Source of the DNA: Massilia terrae | GTDB lineage: Bacteria > Pseudomonadota > Gammaproteobacteria > Burkholderiales > Burkholderiaceae_D | Reading direction: 5' to 3' | NCBI RefSeq assembly: GCF_024753145.1 | Contig: NZ_JANUGU010000001.1 | Coordinates: 930,001-994,000, forward strand | DNA length: 64,000 nucleotides | Shown here: piece by piece, positions 1 to 9,163 of the stretch | Position numbering within the stretch: position 1 is the stretch's first letter | Layout of the letters: every line of letters starts with the position of its first letter | The notes under the pieces: generated by a model | Told to the model about the DNA's origin: nothing | The model's input: only the letters and a program-made list of their open reading frames with translations | The model's database searches: none | Program-made: the position numbers and the translations under genes

Positions 1-654
1 TTCGTGCTGGAGAACGCCTCTGAGGATCCATTCAAGGGCGAGTGGATCGAACGCGGCCAGCTGCGCACGGGTTGGGAATCGTTCGCGCTGGACGCGACCA
101 CCTTCGCGCTGGACGGCAAGCGCTACCTGGTCTGGACACAGCGCGCGGCGGGCGGCAAGGGCGGCACCAATATATACATGGCGCAAATGGATACGCCGGT
201 CTCGATCACAGGGCGCGTGGCGCTGCTGTCGAAGCCCGAGTACCCGTGGGAGAAGGTGAAGTACGACGTCAACGAAGGGCCGGCGGTGCTGGTGCACGGC
301 GGTCGCGTGTTCCTGACATATTCGGCGAGTGCGACCGACGCCAACTACTGCATGGGCATGCTCAGCGCGCCGGTGGGCGCCGACCTGCTCGACCCCGTGG
401 TGTGGCGCAAGTCGCCCGAGCCGGTGTTCCGCAGCAGCGAGGCGAATGCCCAGTATGGGCCGGGCCACAACTCCTTCACCACCACGCCCGACGGGAAGAC
501 CGACATCCTGGTCTACCACGCACGCAACTACCGCGAGATCAAAGGCGACCCGCTGCACGACCCGAACCGCGACACGCGCGCCCAGGTGATCCACTGGCGC
601 GCCGATGGAACGCCCGATTTCGGCGAGCCGGTGGCGGACGCGCCGAGGGAGTAA
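1..654 (+). CDS. GH43-family glycoside hydrolase, C-terminal part
   Basis: The frame is open at the window's first base, so this is the 3' part (about 217 codons) of a longer gene. The visible part has beta-propeller blades typical of GH43: a 'GKRYLVWTQ' strand, a 'NEGPAVL' strand whose Glu is the likely general acid, and 'YGPGHNSF' near the end, seen in arabinofuranosidase-type GH43 enzymes. It probably trims alpha-L-arabinofuranosyl side chains of pectin, which fits the pectin island further on. The signal peptide and catalytic Asp base would lie upstream and cannot be checked. A GTG at position 4 is internal, not a credible start. The GH43 family is fairly sure; the substrate is inferred. 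Confidence 0.75.
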   Translation, partial: FVLENASEDPFKGEWIERGQLRTGWESFALDATTFALDGKRYLVWTQRAAGGKGGTNIYMAQMDTPVSITGRVALLSKPEYPWEKVKYDVNEGPAVLVHGGRVFLTYSASATDANYCMGMLSAPVGADLLDPVVWRKSPEPVFRSSEANAQYGPGHNSFTTTPDGKTDILVYHARNYREIKGDPLHDPNRDTRAQVIHWRADGTPDFGEPVADAPRE

Positions 655-663
655 GCATCCATA

Positions 664-751
664 GGGGTCAGGTCGTCCAAAGAATCAAAAGTGCGGCGCG
701 GGAAGCAAAGTAGTTGGGCTGGAATTTTGATTCATTGGACGACCTGACCCC
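664..751. repeat. REP-like imperfect inverted repeat
   Basis: Two 27-base arms (664-690 and 725-751) are inverted copies with one mismatch, starting GGGGTCAGGTCGTCCAA, separated by 34 bases. The element lies just 3' of the GH43 stop and no T-run follows the second arm. It looks like a dispersed REP/BIME-type element rather than a terminator, although it could act as one or protect the mRNA end. The rest of 655-895 holds only the receptor's control region described separately. Confidence 0.7.
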
Positions 752-829
752 GGTGTTGTGCCAGCGCGGCAGTTCCGGTCATGTTGGTGATTGATTTTCG
801 AGCGCTATCCACAGCTCATACCGTCGTCC

Positions 830-851
830 TTACAATGGATTTGCATTGTAA
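830..851. promoter_or_regulatory. Perfect palindrome, candidate operator of the TonB receptor gene
   Basis: TTACAATG-N6-CATTGTAA is a perfect 8-base inverted repeat centred 55 bases upstream of the receptor start. Size and symmetry fit a dimeric repressor site (LacI, GntR or similar). No regulator next to it is an obvious partner, and I found no second copy in the window. Confidence 0.55.
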
Positions 852-860
852 ATTTATGTA

Positions 861-880
861 AAGGCCAGCCGACTGGCCTT
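861..880 (+). promoter_or_regulatory. Leader hairpin before the receptor ribosome binding site
   Basis: AAGGCCAG-CCGA-CTGGCCTT forms a perfect 8-bp stem with a 4-base loop, ending 4 bases before the GGAG ribosome binding site (885-888). It has no following T-run. It could affect translation initiation or mRNA stability of the receptor transcript. Confidence 0.5.
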
Positions 881-895
881 CAACGGAGACGACAG

Positions 896-3800
896 ATGAG
901 CAAGGAAGTGACCCGCTTGACCGTTATCCACCGCACCGGCTGCGCCAGCGCAGTCGCCGCGGTCGTGTCGATGTTAGCCGCGCATGGCGCGCTGGCGCAG
1001 GAGACCGCGCCCGCCGCGCAGACGGCGCAACCCAACGGCCCGGATACACCGGCCGACGCCGCGCAGCAGCCAGTCGTCCCGGTGATTTTAGTGGCCGGCA
1101 CCCGCAAGTCGGTGGCGTCGGCGATCGACCGCAAGCTCAGGGCCAGCACCGTGTCCGATTCGATCGTGGCCGAAGACATCGGCCAGTTCCCGGACAAGAA
1201 CGTGGGCGAGGCGCTGTCGCGCGTGACCGGCGTGCAGCTGTCGCGCGATTTCGGCGAGGGTTCGCAAGTGTCGATTCGCGGCGTCGAACCGAACCTGAAC
1301 CGGATCGAGATCAACGGCATGTCGGTCCTCAGCACCAACGGCACCGCGGGCCGCGGCGCGGAACTGCGCGAACTGGCTTCGGAGCTGATCGGCTCCATCG
1401 ACGTCTACAAGGGCATCACCGCCGACATGACCGAAGGCGGCGTTGGCGGCACGGTCAGCATCCGCACCCGCAGGCCGCTCGAATTCAAGAAGCCGACCAT
1501 CAGCACCACCTTGTCGGGGGAGCAGGCTTCCAGCCGCGGCGGCGTGCAACCGCGCGGGAACCTGTTCATGGCCGACCGCTACCTTGGCGGGAAGCTGGGC
1601 CTGATGGCCAATATCGTCTACGACAAGGTCTTCACCCGCAACGACTACGCCCGCAACACATCGTGGCGCTTCCTGCAGGACTGGGACAATTCGGCGGACA
1701 AGACCGTCACCAGTACCGATCCGATGGTCGCCGCGATCGGCAGCAAGGCGGCGTGTTCGACAACGACCGGTCTCACTTCGGCACAGAAGACGGCTTGCCT
1801 GAACCAGTGGAACGACTATTCGCCGGGCATCGCGCGCTATGGCATCTGGACCCGCGACCACAAGCGTTCTTCGGGTGAGCTGACCGCGCAGTATGAGTTC
1901 AGCAAGGACTTCAATGCGTGGGCCAGCTACCAGGCCAACAAGCAGGAGCAGCGACTGAACGACCGCAACTTCGGCACCGATTTTTCCAGCGCGAGCCGGC
2001 TGGCCGATACCGGCACGGCCCCGGTCTACGGCGCCAACGGCGTGCCCACCACGGCCGGCACCTGTGTCACGCCGGCCGGCACACCATCGAGCATGGTGGT
2101 GCAGAACCACTACGTGACCTCGTACACCGTCGGCCAGTGCCTCAATGCGGCGGGCCAGGGCGGGCAGGGCGCGTTCAGCACCTCGGCGCGCGACTTTGCG
2201 CTGGACATCGATTCGAAGTACGCATCGACAGGCTTCAGCTTCAAGCGCGGCCGGCTGGAAGTCGAGGGCCTGCTAAACACCTCGCGTTCGCTTTACAACA
2301 TCAATACCAACAGCATCGTCTACACCCAGAACGCGCCGGGCCTGAAGGTGACGCTCGATTCGCAAGGGCTCCCGCACTTTGCCTTCCCGGCCGCGTACAG
2401 TCCGGACAACCCAGGCTCTTACGTGCAGGCGCAGCTGCAGTATCGGCCGAGCGAGACCAAGAATACCGAGGACCAGGCCAAGCTGGATTTCAAGTACCGC
2501 CTGACCACGCCGTTCTTTACCAAAGTGTGGTTCGGCGCACAGGCTCGCAAGGCATCGGCCAAGCAGTACAACGGCGGCGGCTACCTGGCCAGCACCGGCG
2601 GGCCGGGCGGCGATGTCAATGTGATGAGCGCGAACGTCAACCAGACCTGGATCTACGATCCGCTGTACACCGGCGGCGCACAGCGCCCGAACGACACGCA
2701 GAGCTTCATCAATTCGAGTTTCGCGACGAAGTATGTAAATGCTGCGCAGATGGCAGGCCTCGTCAGTGCCGCCAGCGGCCGTTCGCCGGGCACCTTCTTT
2801 AACGGGTACAACGGCGTCTCGAACATGCCAAGCAGCTGGTTGACGCCGGTGTACGCAGCGGCCGCTCCATCATTCGATACCTCGCACTTCAACCACGACT
2901 ACCTGTACAACGCGCCGGGCAGCGACGGCAAGACGTATCCGCAGATTCCGGCCTTCGACGTCGGAGAGCGTATCGCGTCGACCTACCTGCGCCTGGACTA
3001 TGCGACCCAGGTGTTCGGCCTCGACCTGGACGGCAATTTCGGCATGCGCTACACCCGCACCAGGGACAGCGCGGCCGGCCTGTTCAAGTACCAGGTGCGC
3101 ACCGAAAAGTCGCCGGGCTCGTCGAGCTTCACCGATACCGTGGTCAGCAACTCGGTGGCGAAGGTGGACAACACCTACCACGACTATCTGCCGAGTTTCA
3201 ACGGCGCCTTGTGGTTCACGGACCGCGCCCTGGTGCGGCTGGGTTGGGCCAAGGCCATGGCGCGTCCGAGCATCGACCTGCTGGCGCCGAATGCGACCTG
3301 CACCAGGAACAGCGGCAATCCGCAATTCGGCGGCGACGGCACCGACGCCTGCACGGCGGGCAATCCGGACCTGAAGCCCTATCGTTCGACCAACACGGAC
3401 CTGAGCTTCGAATACTATCCGTCGCAGGACAGCCAGTTGTCGGCCGCCTTCTTCAAGAAGGACATTTCGAGCTATGTGATGGACAAGGTGCTGGTCAAGA
3501 AGGTCGACCTGTTCCACGACGGCCAGCTGTTCGACGTGACCCAGCCGATCAACGGCAAGGGCGCGACCACCAAAGGCGTCGAGTTGGCGGCGCGTTCGGC
3601 CTTCACGTGGCTGCCGGGGTGGCTGGCCGGCTTCGGTGGCGATGCGAACTACACCCGTATGTCGTTCAAGTATGCGCAAGGCACCGAGCGGCTGAACATC
3701 CTCGATGGCACCGTGCTGCCGTATCCAGGCATGTCGCGCAACTCGTACAACCTGTCGCTATGGTACGACCGTGGCCCGATCAATGCGCGCGTCGCATATA

Positions 3801-4042
3801 ACTGGCGCGACCGCTTCTTCACGGGCGGGAATGACGTATCGGGTAATCCGGTATTCCAGGAGAAGACTGGCTTCCTGGATGCGAAACTCCAGTGGCGCTA
3901 CAACGACCACGTCACCTTCTCGCTGGAGGGGAAGAACCTGACCAACCAGGCGCAGATTACGGATGCGGGTGATCTGTTCCGCGTGAACGAGCTTGCGTGG
4001 TCGGGAAGGCGCTACTTTGTGAGCGTGTCGATCAAGAACTGA
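896..4042 (+). CDS. TonB-dependent receptor, Xanthomonas/Caulobacter carbohydrate type
   Basis: Outer-membrane receptor for TonB-driven uptake, here probably of a pectin or rhamnogalacturonan oligosaccharide. The 1048-residue product has a signal peptide ending near residue 34 (AHGALA), a TonB-box-like stretch at about 60-70 (VVPVILVAGTR), a plug domain at about 78-190 with 'GQFPDKNVGEALSRVTGVQ' and 'IRGVEPNLNRIEINGM', then a long beta-barrel ending in an aromatic strand (YFVSVSIKN). This plug signature is characteristic of the TIGR01782 family, typical of polysaccharide-using proteobacteria. I chose ATG 896 because GGAG lies 7 bases upstream and the signal peptide starts there; an in-frame upstream extension to 791 lacks both. 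It sits alone between an operator-like palindrome and a terminator, with no SusD partner. Confidence 0.9.
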   Translation: MSKEVTRLTVIHRTGCASAVAAVVSMLAAHGALAQETAPAAQTAQPNGPDTPADAAQQPVVPVILVAGTRKSVASAIDRKLRASTVSDSIVAEDIGQFPDKNVGEALSRVTGVQLSRDFGEGSQVSIRGVEPNLNRIEINGMSVLSTNGTAGRGAELRELASELIGSIDVYKGITADMTEGGVGGTVSIRTRRPLEFKKPTISTTLSGEQASSRGGVQPRGNLFMADRYLGGKLGLMANIVYDKVFTRNDYARNTSWRFLQDWDNSADKTVTSTDPMVAAIGSKAACSTTTGLTSAQKTACLNQWNDYSPGIARYGIWTRDHKRSSGELTAQYEFSKDFNAWASYQANKQEQRLNDRNFGTDFSSASRLADTGTAPVYGANGVPTTAGTCVTPAGTPSSMVVQNHYVTSYTVGQCLNAAGQGGQGAFSTSARDFALDIDSKYASTGFSFKRGRLEVEGLLNTSRSLYNINTNSIVYTQNAPGLKVTLDSQGLPHFAFPAAYSPDNPGSYVQAQLQYRPSETKNTEDQAKLDFKYRLTTPFFTKVWFGAQARKASAKQYNGGGYLASTGGPGGDVNVMSANVNQTWIYDPLYTGGAQRPNDTQSFINSSFATKYVNAAQMAGLVSAASGRSPGTFFNGYNGVSNMPSSWLTPVYAAAAPSFDTSHFNHDYLYNAPGSDGKTYPQIPAFDVGERIASTYLRLDYATQVFGLDLDGNFGMRYTRTRDSAAGLFKYQVRTEKSPGSSSFTDTVVSNSVAKVDNTYHDYLPSFNGALWFTDRALVRLGWAKAMARPSIDLLAPNATCTRNSGNPQFGGDGTDACTAGNPDLKPYRSTNTDLSFEYYPSQDSQLSAAFFKKDISSYVMDKVLVKKVDLFHDGQLFDVTQPINGKGATTKGVELAARSAFTWLPGWLAGFGGDANYTRMSFKYAQGTERLNILDGTVLPYPGMSRNSYNLSLWYDRGPINARVAYNWRDRFFTGGNDVSGNPVFQEKTGFLDAKLQWRYNDHVTFSLEGKNLTNQAQITDAGDLFRVNELAWSGRRYFVSVSIKN

Positions 4043-4062
4043 TTGCCAGTCTCACCCTGTTT

Positions 4063-4100
4063 GTGCCAGCCGCTGTAAAAGGTGGCTGGCACTTTTTTAT
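4063..4100 (+). terminator. Rho-independent terminator of the receptor gene
   Basis: GTGCCAGCC (4063-4071) pairs with GGCTGGCAC (4084-4092) and is followed at once by TTTTTTAT. It lies 20 bases after the receptor stop. Confidence 0.85.
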
Positions 4101-4107
4101 TTGTGTG

Positions 4108-4215
4108 AACGTCGTTCCCGCGAAAGCAGTACCCTCAATTCTGGTGCCGGCCACTACGTTCGATTGCTTCGGAGTGCACGCAAAATGGGGTTCCCGCGTG
4201 CGCGGGAACGACGTT
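4108..4215. repeat. REP-type element between convergent receptor and rhaK
   Basis: AACGTCGTTCCCGCG (4108-4122) and CGCGGGAACGACGTT (4201-4215) are exact inverted copies. A compact inner hairpin (TTCCCGCG-TG-CGCGGGAA, 4191-4208) lies at the right end and could help stop transcription arriving from rhaK. The same core recurs at 55872-55918 and 57395-57434, also at gene ends. Confidence 0.7.
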
Positions 4216-4224
4216 TTCTTTAGA

Positions 4225-5574
4225 TTACGGGAGGGCGGCCAGCCAGCGCTGGCGATATTCGGAGAGGGCCTGTGGCGCAATTGCCGCAATGTCCTTGGCG
4301 CCGGCAGGCGGCACCGCATCGCGGTAGCGCAGCATCCAGCCGCCGCAGACGGTACCGGCGGCATCGTCCGAGTACGTGACTGGCTGTTGTGGACGCAACG
4401 CCGATAGCATTGGGCCGAACCACGGGTTGGCGGTGAAACTGCCTTCCACCGCCAGCGGACCGCTGGCCTGCAGCGCGTCCAGGCAGTAATCCGTCATCAG
4501 CACGCAGTACAGTGTGGCCAGCGCATAGCGTTCGCGCGCGTCCGTCGGCGCCGGACCTTCGATCCTGCCCGCGGTGCCGGCAAACGGCCCGCCGGCTTCG
4601 GCAAAGCAGGGCAGGGCCAGCGTGCCCTGCGCGATCAGGCGTTCGATGTCCTGCAGCGTGCAGGTCTCCGGCTGATCGCCTGCCAGCGCCGCGAACTCGC
4701 GCCCGCCCATGAAGCGCATGCAGGGGACGGGCTTGCCAAGGGCATTGCTGTTGGCAAGCATGTCCGCGTCTTCGCGCAGGCCGTCGAGCGGCGCGCCGAA
4801 TGCGGCGGCGATCATCCAGGTGCCGGTGGACAGCACCGTGCGCGCGCCGTCGTCGCGCAGGTAGCGCATCAGCGAGGCGTTGGAATCGTGGATGCCCGAC
4901 ACCACCACGCAATCGGCCGGCAGCCCGCTCGCATCGGCGACCGAAGGCAGCAAGCGGCCCAGCACGGCCGACGGCGGCGCGACTTCCGGCATCAGGGGCT
5001 CCCAGCCCATGGTCGCGACCAGGCTCGAATAGCGCTGGGTGAGCGGATTCCACAGGTCGGTGTGGCAGCCGAGCGATGTCGCTTCGCCGGCGGCCTTGCC
5101 GCACAAGCGCCAGGCCCAGTACTGCGGATACATCAGGATGTGCCGCGTCTGGACGAACTGCTCGGGGAAGCGCTGCTCCAGCCACACCAGCTGGCGGCCC
5201 AGGTTCAGGCCCGCCGGCAGGGACGGCGAATAGGTCTCGGAGTAGGGCGGGCGCATCGCGTCGTAATCGACGCCGGGCAGCGCCGCTTCGTAATCGAGCA
5301 CCGGCAGCACCAGGCCCGTATCGCCAACCAGCGCGGCCGTCGCGCCATGCGTGACCGGGACGATGGCGGATACCTGCGCCAGCCTGCCGAATTCGCGGCA
5401 GGCGGACAGCATCCAGTCCCAGATCCCTTCGACGTCGTGATGCGGATACGGTCCGCTGTCAACGATGGTGTTCGGCCGCCGGCGCTCGGCCAGAACGCGG
5501 CCTTCGGCATCGACCAGCACCAGCTTCGCGTTGGTCTTGCCGATGTCGAGAACGATCAGTGCGTCGGTCGCCAT
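4225..5574 (-). CDS. rhaK: FGGY sugar kinase, probable L-rhamnulose kinase RhaK
   Basis: Probably phosphorylates L-rhamnulose to rhamnulose-1-phosphate in the cytoplasm. The 449-residue protein opens with the FGGY phosphate-loop motif DIGKTNAK (10-17), has a conserved 'VSGIHDSNAS' segment and the ATP-site 'LSTGTWMIA' stretch mid-protein. This matches the rhizobial RhaK branch more than E. coli RhaB. It is the last gene of the rhaRSTPQK operon, starting 3 bases after rhaQ ends. In Rhizobium leguminosarum the kinase is also needed for rhamnose uptake through this ABC importer, so close coupling to the permease gene makes sense. A fuculokinase-like role cannot be excluded from sequence alone; context decides. 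Confidence 0.85.
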   Translation of the reverse strand: MATDALIVLDIGKTNAKLVLVDAEGRVLAERRRPNTIVDSGPYPHHDVEGIWDWMLSACREFGRLAQVSAIVPVTHGATAALVGDTGLVLPVLDYEAALPGVDYDAMRPPYSETYSPSLPAGLNLGRQLVWLEQRFPEQFVQTRHILMYPQYWAWRLCGKAAGEATSLGCHTDLWNPLTQRYSSLVATMGWEPLMPEVAPPSAVLGRLLPSVADASGLPADCVVVSGIHDSNASLMRYLRDDGARTVLSTGTWMIAAAFGAPLDGLREDADMLANSNALGKPVPCMRFMGGREFAALAGDQPETCTLQDIERLIAQGTLALPCFAEAGGPFAGTAGRIEGPAPTDARERYALATLYCVLMTDYCLDALQASGPLAVEGSFTANPWFGPMLSALRPQQPVTYSDDAAGTVCGGWMLRYRDAVPPAGAKDIAAIAPQALSEYRQRWLAALP

Positions 5575-5577
5575 CGC

Positions 5578-6597
5578 TTACTTGCCCGACTTGCGGCGCA
5601 GCAGGCGCGGCACCGCGATGGTCACCAGCAGCAGCACGCCGACCAGGATGGTCACGTAGATGCCGGGGATGTTGGCCATCGCCATGCCGTAGGTGAGGGT
5701 GCCCATGGTGAGCACGGCCAGCAACACGCCGCCAATGGTGCCGGCGCCGCCGGCGATGCTCACGCCGCCCAGGATCACCATCGTGATCACTTCGAGCTCC
5801 CAGCCGGTGGCGATGTTGGGACGCGTGCTGCCGATGCGCCCGGTGAGCAGGAAGGCCGCCAGGCCCGCCATGGTCCCGGTCAGCATGAACAGCTCGAGGC
5901 GGTAGCGGTCCACCGCGATGCCGGAGAAGCGCGCGGCTTCCGGGTTGTTACCGATGGCGTAGATGCGGCGGCCCCAGACCGTGGTGTGCAGCACCACCGC
6001 GAACAGCGCGGCGAACACCAGCAGCACGACGAACTCGCGCGGCACGATGCCGAAGAAGTAGCCCTGGCCCCAGTCGGCCATCATCTGCGGGTAGCCGGTG
6101 AAGGCCTTGTCGCCAAGAACCACGCTGGCCAACCCGCGAAACAGCGACACGGTGCCGATGGTGACCACGATCGAGGGTAGTGCGAAGCGCGTGACCAGCA
6201 GGCCGTTGAGGAAGCCGCAGGCGGTGCCCGTGCCCAGCGCGGCCAGCGGCAGCGTCCAGTCCGGCATGCCGGCCGCCTTGGCAAGGCCCATCGCCACCGA
6301 CGACAGGGCCAGCGTGCCGGCCACCGAGATGTCGATCTCGCGGCAGATGATCAGCAGCGCCATCGGCAGCGCGATCAGCGCTTTCTCGCTGAAGTTGGTG
6401 GTCCCGTCCAGCAGGTTGTACAGGTCGAGGAAGTTCGGCTGAACGATTGCATTGCCGGCAAAGACCAAGACTAGCAGTACGGCCAGCAGGGTCTCCCAGC
6501 GTGCCAGCAGGGATTTGAAACGGAAGCCCTCGCGGTCGAGGATGGTGTAGCGCGACGTCTTCGTGGTCGGCGGCATGGTGGTAGTCGTCGGGTTCAC
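5578..6597 (-). CDS. rhaQ: Rhamnose ABC transporter permease RhaQ
   Basis: Inner-membrane permease of the ribose/CUT2 class that forms the channel with RhaP. The 339-residue protein has repeated hydrophobic segments and the EAA-like loop 'IYAIGNNPEAARFSGI', which contacts the ATPase. I chose a GTG start at 6597: it overlaps the rhaP stop as GTGA and has GGAG about 6 bases upstream. An ATG at 6576 (332 residues) lacks a ribosome binding site. Overlap with rhaP suggests translational coupling. The N-terminus has a soluble stretch (about 30 residues) before the first membrane segment, as in rhizobial RhaQ-type permeases. Confidence 0.88.
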   Translation of the reverse strand: MNPTTTTMPPTTKTSRYTILDREGFRFKSLLARWETLLAVLLVLVFAGNAIVQPNFLDLYNLLDGTTNFSEKALIALPMALLIICREIDISVAGTLALSSVAMGLAKAAGMPDWTLPLAALGTGTACGFLNGLLVTRFALPSIVVTIGTVSLFRGLASVVLGDKAFTGYPQMMADWGQGYFFGIVPREFVVLLVFAALFAVVLHTTVWGRRIYAIGNNPEAARFSGIAVDRYRLELFMLTGTMAGLAAFLLTGRIGSTRPNIATGWELEVITMVILGGVSIAGGAGTIGGVLLAVLTMGTLTYGMAMANIPGIYVTILVGVLLLVTIAVPRLLRRKSGK

Positions 6598-7592
6598 GCG
6601 GCGCTCCGATTGGCGTTGAGTTGGTTCTGGTGCAGCGGCAGGATCTGGCGGCTGCGGCGGATATTGCCGCGGGCATTGATCATCACGGCGACCAGGATCA
6701 CGAGGCCGGTCAGGGCGCTCTGCCAGAACGGCGACACCTGCATCACCGGCAGCGCATTGCCGATCACGGTCAGGAACAGCGCGCCGAGCACGGCGCCGAG
6801 CGCCGAGCCGACACCGCCGGCGATGCTGACGCCGCCGATCACGCAAGCCGCGATCACGGTGAATTCGAAGCCGTAGGCGATTTCGGTATAGGCCACGGCG
6901 TAGCGCGCTACCCACAGGTAACCGGCCAGGCCCGCGACCAGCCCGGAAAGGCCGTAGGTCCACAGCAGGCGGCGCGCGGTCGGGATGCCGATGTAGGCGG
7001 CGCACTGCGGCGCGTTACCGATCGCGTACAGGTCGCGGCCGAAGCGGCTGTGGCGCGCGATGAAGCCGATCACCAGCAGGGTCGCGGCCGCGATCCACAC
7101 CAGGTTCGGCAAACCCAGGAAACGGGTGAGCGGGAAGGCGATGAAGCCGGCCGGCATCTGGTGCGCGGAGACCCAGGTGCCATTCGACAGCACGAACACC
7201 AGGCCGCGGTAGACGCTCATGGTGCCAAGCGTGATGACGATCGGCGGCAGCGCCAGTTTGCCGATCAGCCAGCCGTTGACGAGGCCCAGCGCGAGGCCGG
7301 TGAGGGCCGCGGCCAGCACCACCAGGAACAGCGGCAGGCCGGGATTATGCGATGCCAGCATCGCAGCCACCATGCCGGACAGCGCCAGGTTGGATGCCAC
7401 CGACAGGTCGACGCCGCGGGTGACGATGACCAGCATCTGGGTCAGCGCCAGCATCACCAGCAGGGTGCTGTCCGTGACCAGGTTGGCCAGCGAGGGCGCG
7501 GTGAGGAACACCGGTGCGCGCAGGCCGACCATCAGGATGAGCGCAATGATCATCAGGGCGAGCAGCGGCTCGCGTTGTTTGAGCAAATTCAT
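6594..7592 (-). CDS. rhaP: Rhamnose ABC transporter permease RhaP
   Basis: Second CUT2-type permease of the rhamnose importer (332 residues). It begins almost directly with a membrane segment (LLALMIIALILMVGL) and carries the loop 'LYAIGNAPQCAAYIGI', the counterpart of the one in RhaQ, showing the two permeases are paralogues. Its ATG overlaps the rhaT stop by ATGA and its own stop overlaps the rhaQ start, so the four transporter genes are translated as a coupled block. Confidence 0.9.
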   Translation of the reverse strand: MNLLKQREPLLALMIIALILMVGLRAPVFLTAPSLANLVTDSTLLVMLALTQMLVIVTRGVDLSVASNLALSGMVAAMLASHNPGLPLFLVVLAAALTGLALGLVNGWLIGKLALPPIVITLGTMSVYRGLVFVLSNGTWVSAHQMPAGFIAFPLTRFLGLPNLVWIAAATLLVIGFIARHSRFGRDLYAIGNAPQCAAYIGIPTARRLLWTYGLSGLVAGLAGYLWVARYAVAYTEIAYGFEFTVIAACVIGGVSIAGGVGSALGAVLGALFLTVIGNALPVMQVSPFWQSALTGLVILVAVMINARGNIRRSRQILPLHQNQLNANRSAA

Positions 7593-9142
7593 GCTGCCTC
7601 CGCCAATTCAAGTCCCGAGGCGGCTGCCACCACGGTTTCGGGTGTCGCTTCGCCGCGTTCGAACACGCGCTGCACGACGCCATGGTGCATCACGACCACG
7701 CGGTCGGCCAGGCCCAGCACTTCGGGCAGTTCGGACGACACCAGGATCACCGACAGGCCATGCGTCACCAGCTCGCTGACGAAGCGGTGCACGGCGGCTT
7801 TCGAGCCGATGTCGATGCCCTTGGTCGGCTCGTCGAGGATGATCACTTTCGGATTGGTGGCGAGCCATTTGCCCAGAACGACCTTCTGCTGGTTGCCGCC
7901 GGAGAGTTCGGACACCAGCTGGCCGAGGTGGGCCGCCTTCAGTTCGAGCTGCTCGCTGAAATGGCGCGCGATGCGGGTTTCCTCGGCGGCGCTGCGGCCG
8001 CGCAGGAAGAAGCCGATGCGCGACAGCACCGGCAGCGTGATGTTCTGGCGGATCGGCAGCGTCAGGTGCGCGCCGTGGTGCTGGCGGTCCTCCGGCACGT
8101 AGGCGATGCCGGCCTTGATCGCTTCGGCCGGTTTGGTGACCGATAGCTGCTTGCCGTCGAGCGTGACCTTGCCGGTGACGCCGGCGGTCATGCCGAACAG
8201 TGCCTGCATCACCTCCGAGCGGCCGGCGCCGACCAGGCCGTAGAAGCCGAGGATCTCGCCGCGGCGCAAGGTGAAGCTGACCTTGTCGAATTCGGTCGGG
8301 TGGCACAGGTTCTCGACCTGCAGCAGCGGGGCGCCGATCTCGACATGGGCCTTGGGATAGGCGTCCTTGACGGCGCGGCCGACCATCAGCGAGACCAGTT
8401 CCGGTTCGCTGATGTCGGACAGCCTGCCATCGGCCACAAAGCGGCCGTCGCGCAGCACCGTATAGCTGTCGGCAACCTTGAAGATTTCGTCGAACTTGTG
8501 CGAGATGAAGATGACCGCGGTGCCGGCCGCGCGCAGCTGGTCGATGATGCGGTACAGCTCATGGATTTCGCGCTGCGACAGGGCGGCGGTGGGCTCGTCC
8601 ATGATCACCACGCGCGCATCCTGCGACAGGGCGCGCGCGATCTCGACGAAGTGGCGCTGCGCCACCGACAGGTCCTTGACGCGGGCGCGCACCGGCAGCG
8701 ACACCTCAAGCCGCGCGAACAGCGCCTCGGCCTCGGATTCGATCCTGGCCCAGTCGATGCGGCCGAACGGACCGGTGGTCGGCTGGCGACCGACGTAGAT
8801 ATTCTCCGCCACCGAGAGCTCGTCGAACATCACGGTTTCCTGGTGCACGGCGGTGATCCCGGCGGCCATGGCCTGCTGCGGGCTGCTGAACGAGACCGGC
8901 TTGCCGTCGAGCGCGATGGTGCCTGCATCCGGCTGATAGATGCCGGTCAGGGTCTTGACGAGGGTGGACTTGCCGGCGCCGTTTTCGCCGATCAGGGCCA
9001 TGACCTCGCCGGCGCGAATCGTCAGGCCGACGCCATCGAGCGCGTGGATGCCATTGAAGCGCTTGCTGATTCCGGTTAGTTGCAGCACCGGGACGCCAGG
9101 CGCGGTTTGTCTGGCAGGGCTTGACACTTGAGTGGATTGCAT
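7589..9142 (-). CDS. rhaT: Rhamnose ABC transporter ATP-binding protein RhaT
   Basis: Cytoplasmic ATPase of the rhamnose importer, 517 residues, with two ABC domains in tandem as in RbsA/AraG. The first has Walker A GENGAGKS (52-59), a degenerate signature LSVAQRHFVEIA and Walker B VVIMDEPTAAL. The second has an atypical Walker A (GLVGAGRSE), an intact LSGGNQQKV signature and IILDEPTKGID. This asymmetry is normal for CUT2 ATPases, where only one site is fully active. It follows rhaS after a 64-base gap holding a strong hairpin. This RhaT is unrelated to the E. coli rhamnose-proton symporter of the same name. Confidence 0.93.
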   Translation of the reverse strand: MQSTQVSSPARQTAPGVPVLQLTGISKRFNGIHALDGVGLTIRAGEVMALIGENGAGKSTLVKTLTGIYQPDAGTIALDGKPVSFSSPQQAMAAGITAVHQETVMFDELSVAENIYVGRQPTTGPFGRIDWARIESEAEALFARLEVSLPVRARVKDLSVAQRHFVEIARALSQDARVVIMDEPTAALSQREIHELYRIIDQLRAAGTAVIFISHKFDEIFKVADSYTVLRDGRFVADGRLSDISEPELVSLMVGRAVKDAYPKAHVEIGAPLLQVENLCHPTEFDKVSFTLRRGEILGFYGLVGAGRSEVMQALFGMTAGVTGKVTLDGKQLSVTKPAEAIKAGIAYVPEDRQHHGAHLTLPIRQNITLPVLSRIGFFLRGRSAAEETRIARHFSEQLELKAAHLGQLVSELSGGNQQKVVLGKWLATNPKVIILDEPTKGIDIGSKAAVHRFVSELVTHGLSVILVSSELPEVLGLADRVVVMHHGVVQRVFERGEATPETVVAAASGLELAEAA

Positions 9143-9163
9143 ACGGACTTCATTACGGGTAAG

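Noticed and set aside
791..895. 35-residue N-terminal extension of the TonB receptor
   Set aside because: It would place the operator palindrome and hairpin inside the coding region and destroy the signal peptide; no ribosome site.
4063..4100. Possible riboswitch or attenuator after the receptor gene
   Set aside because: It is a plain terminator at a gene end, with the stem directly followed by T residues.
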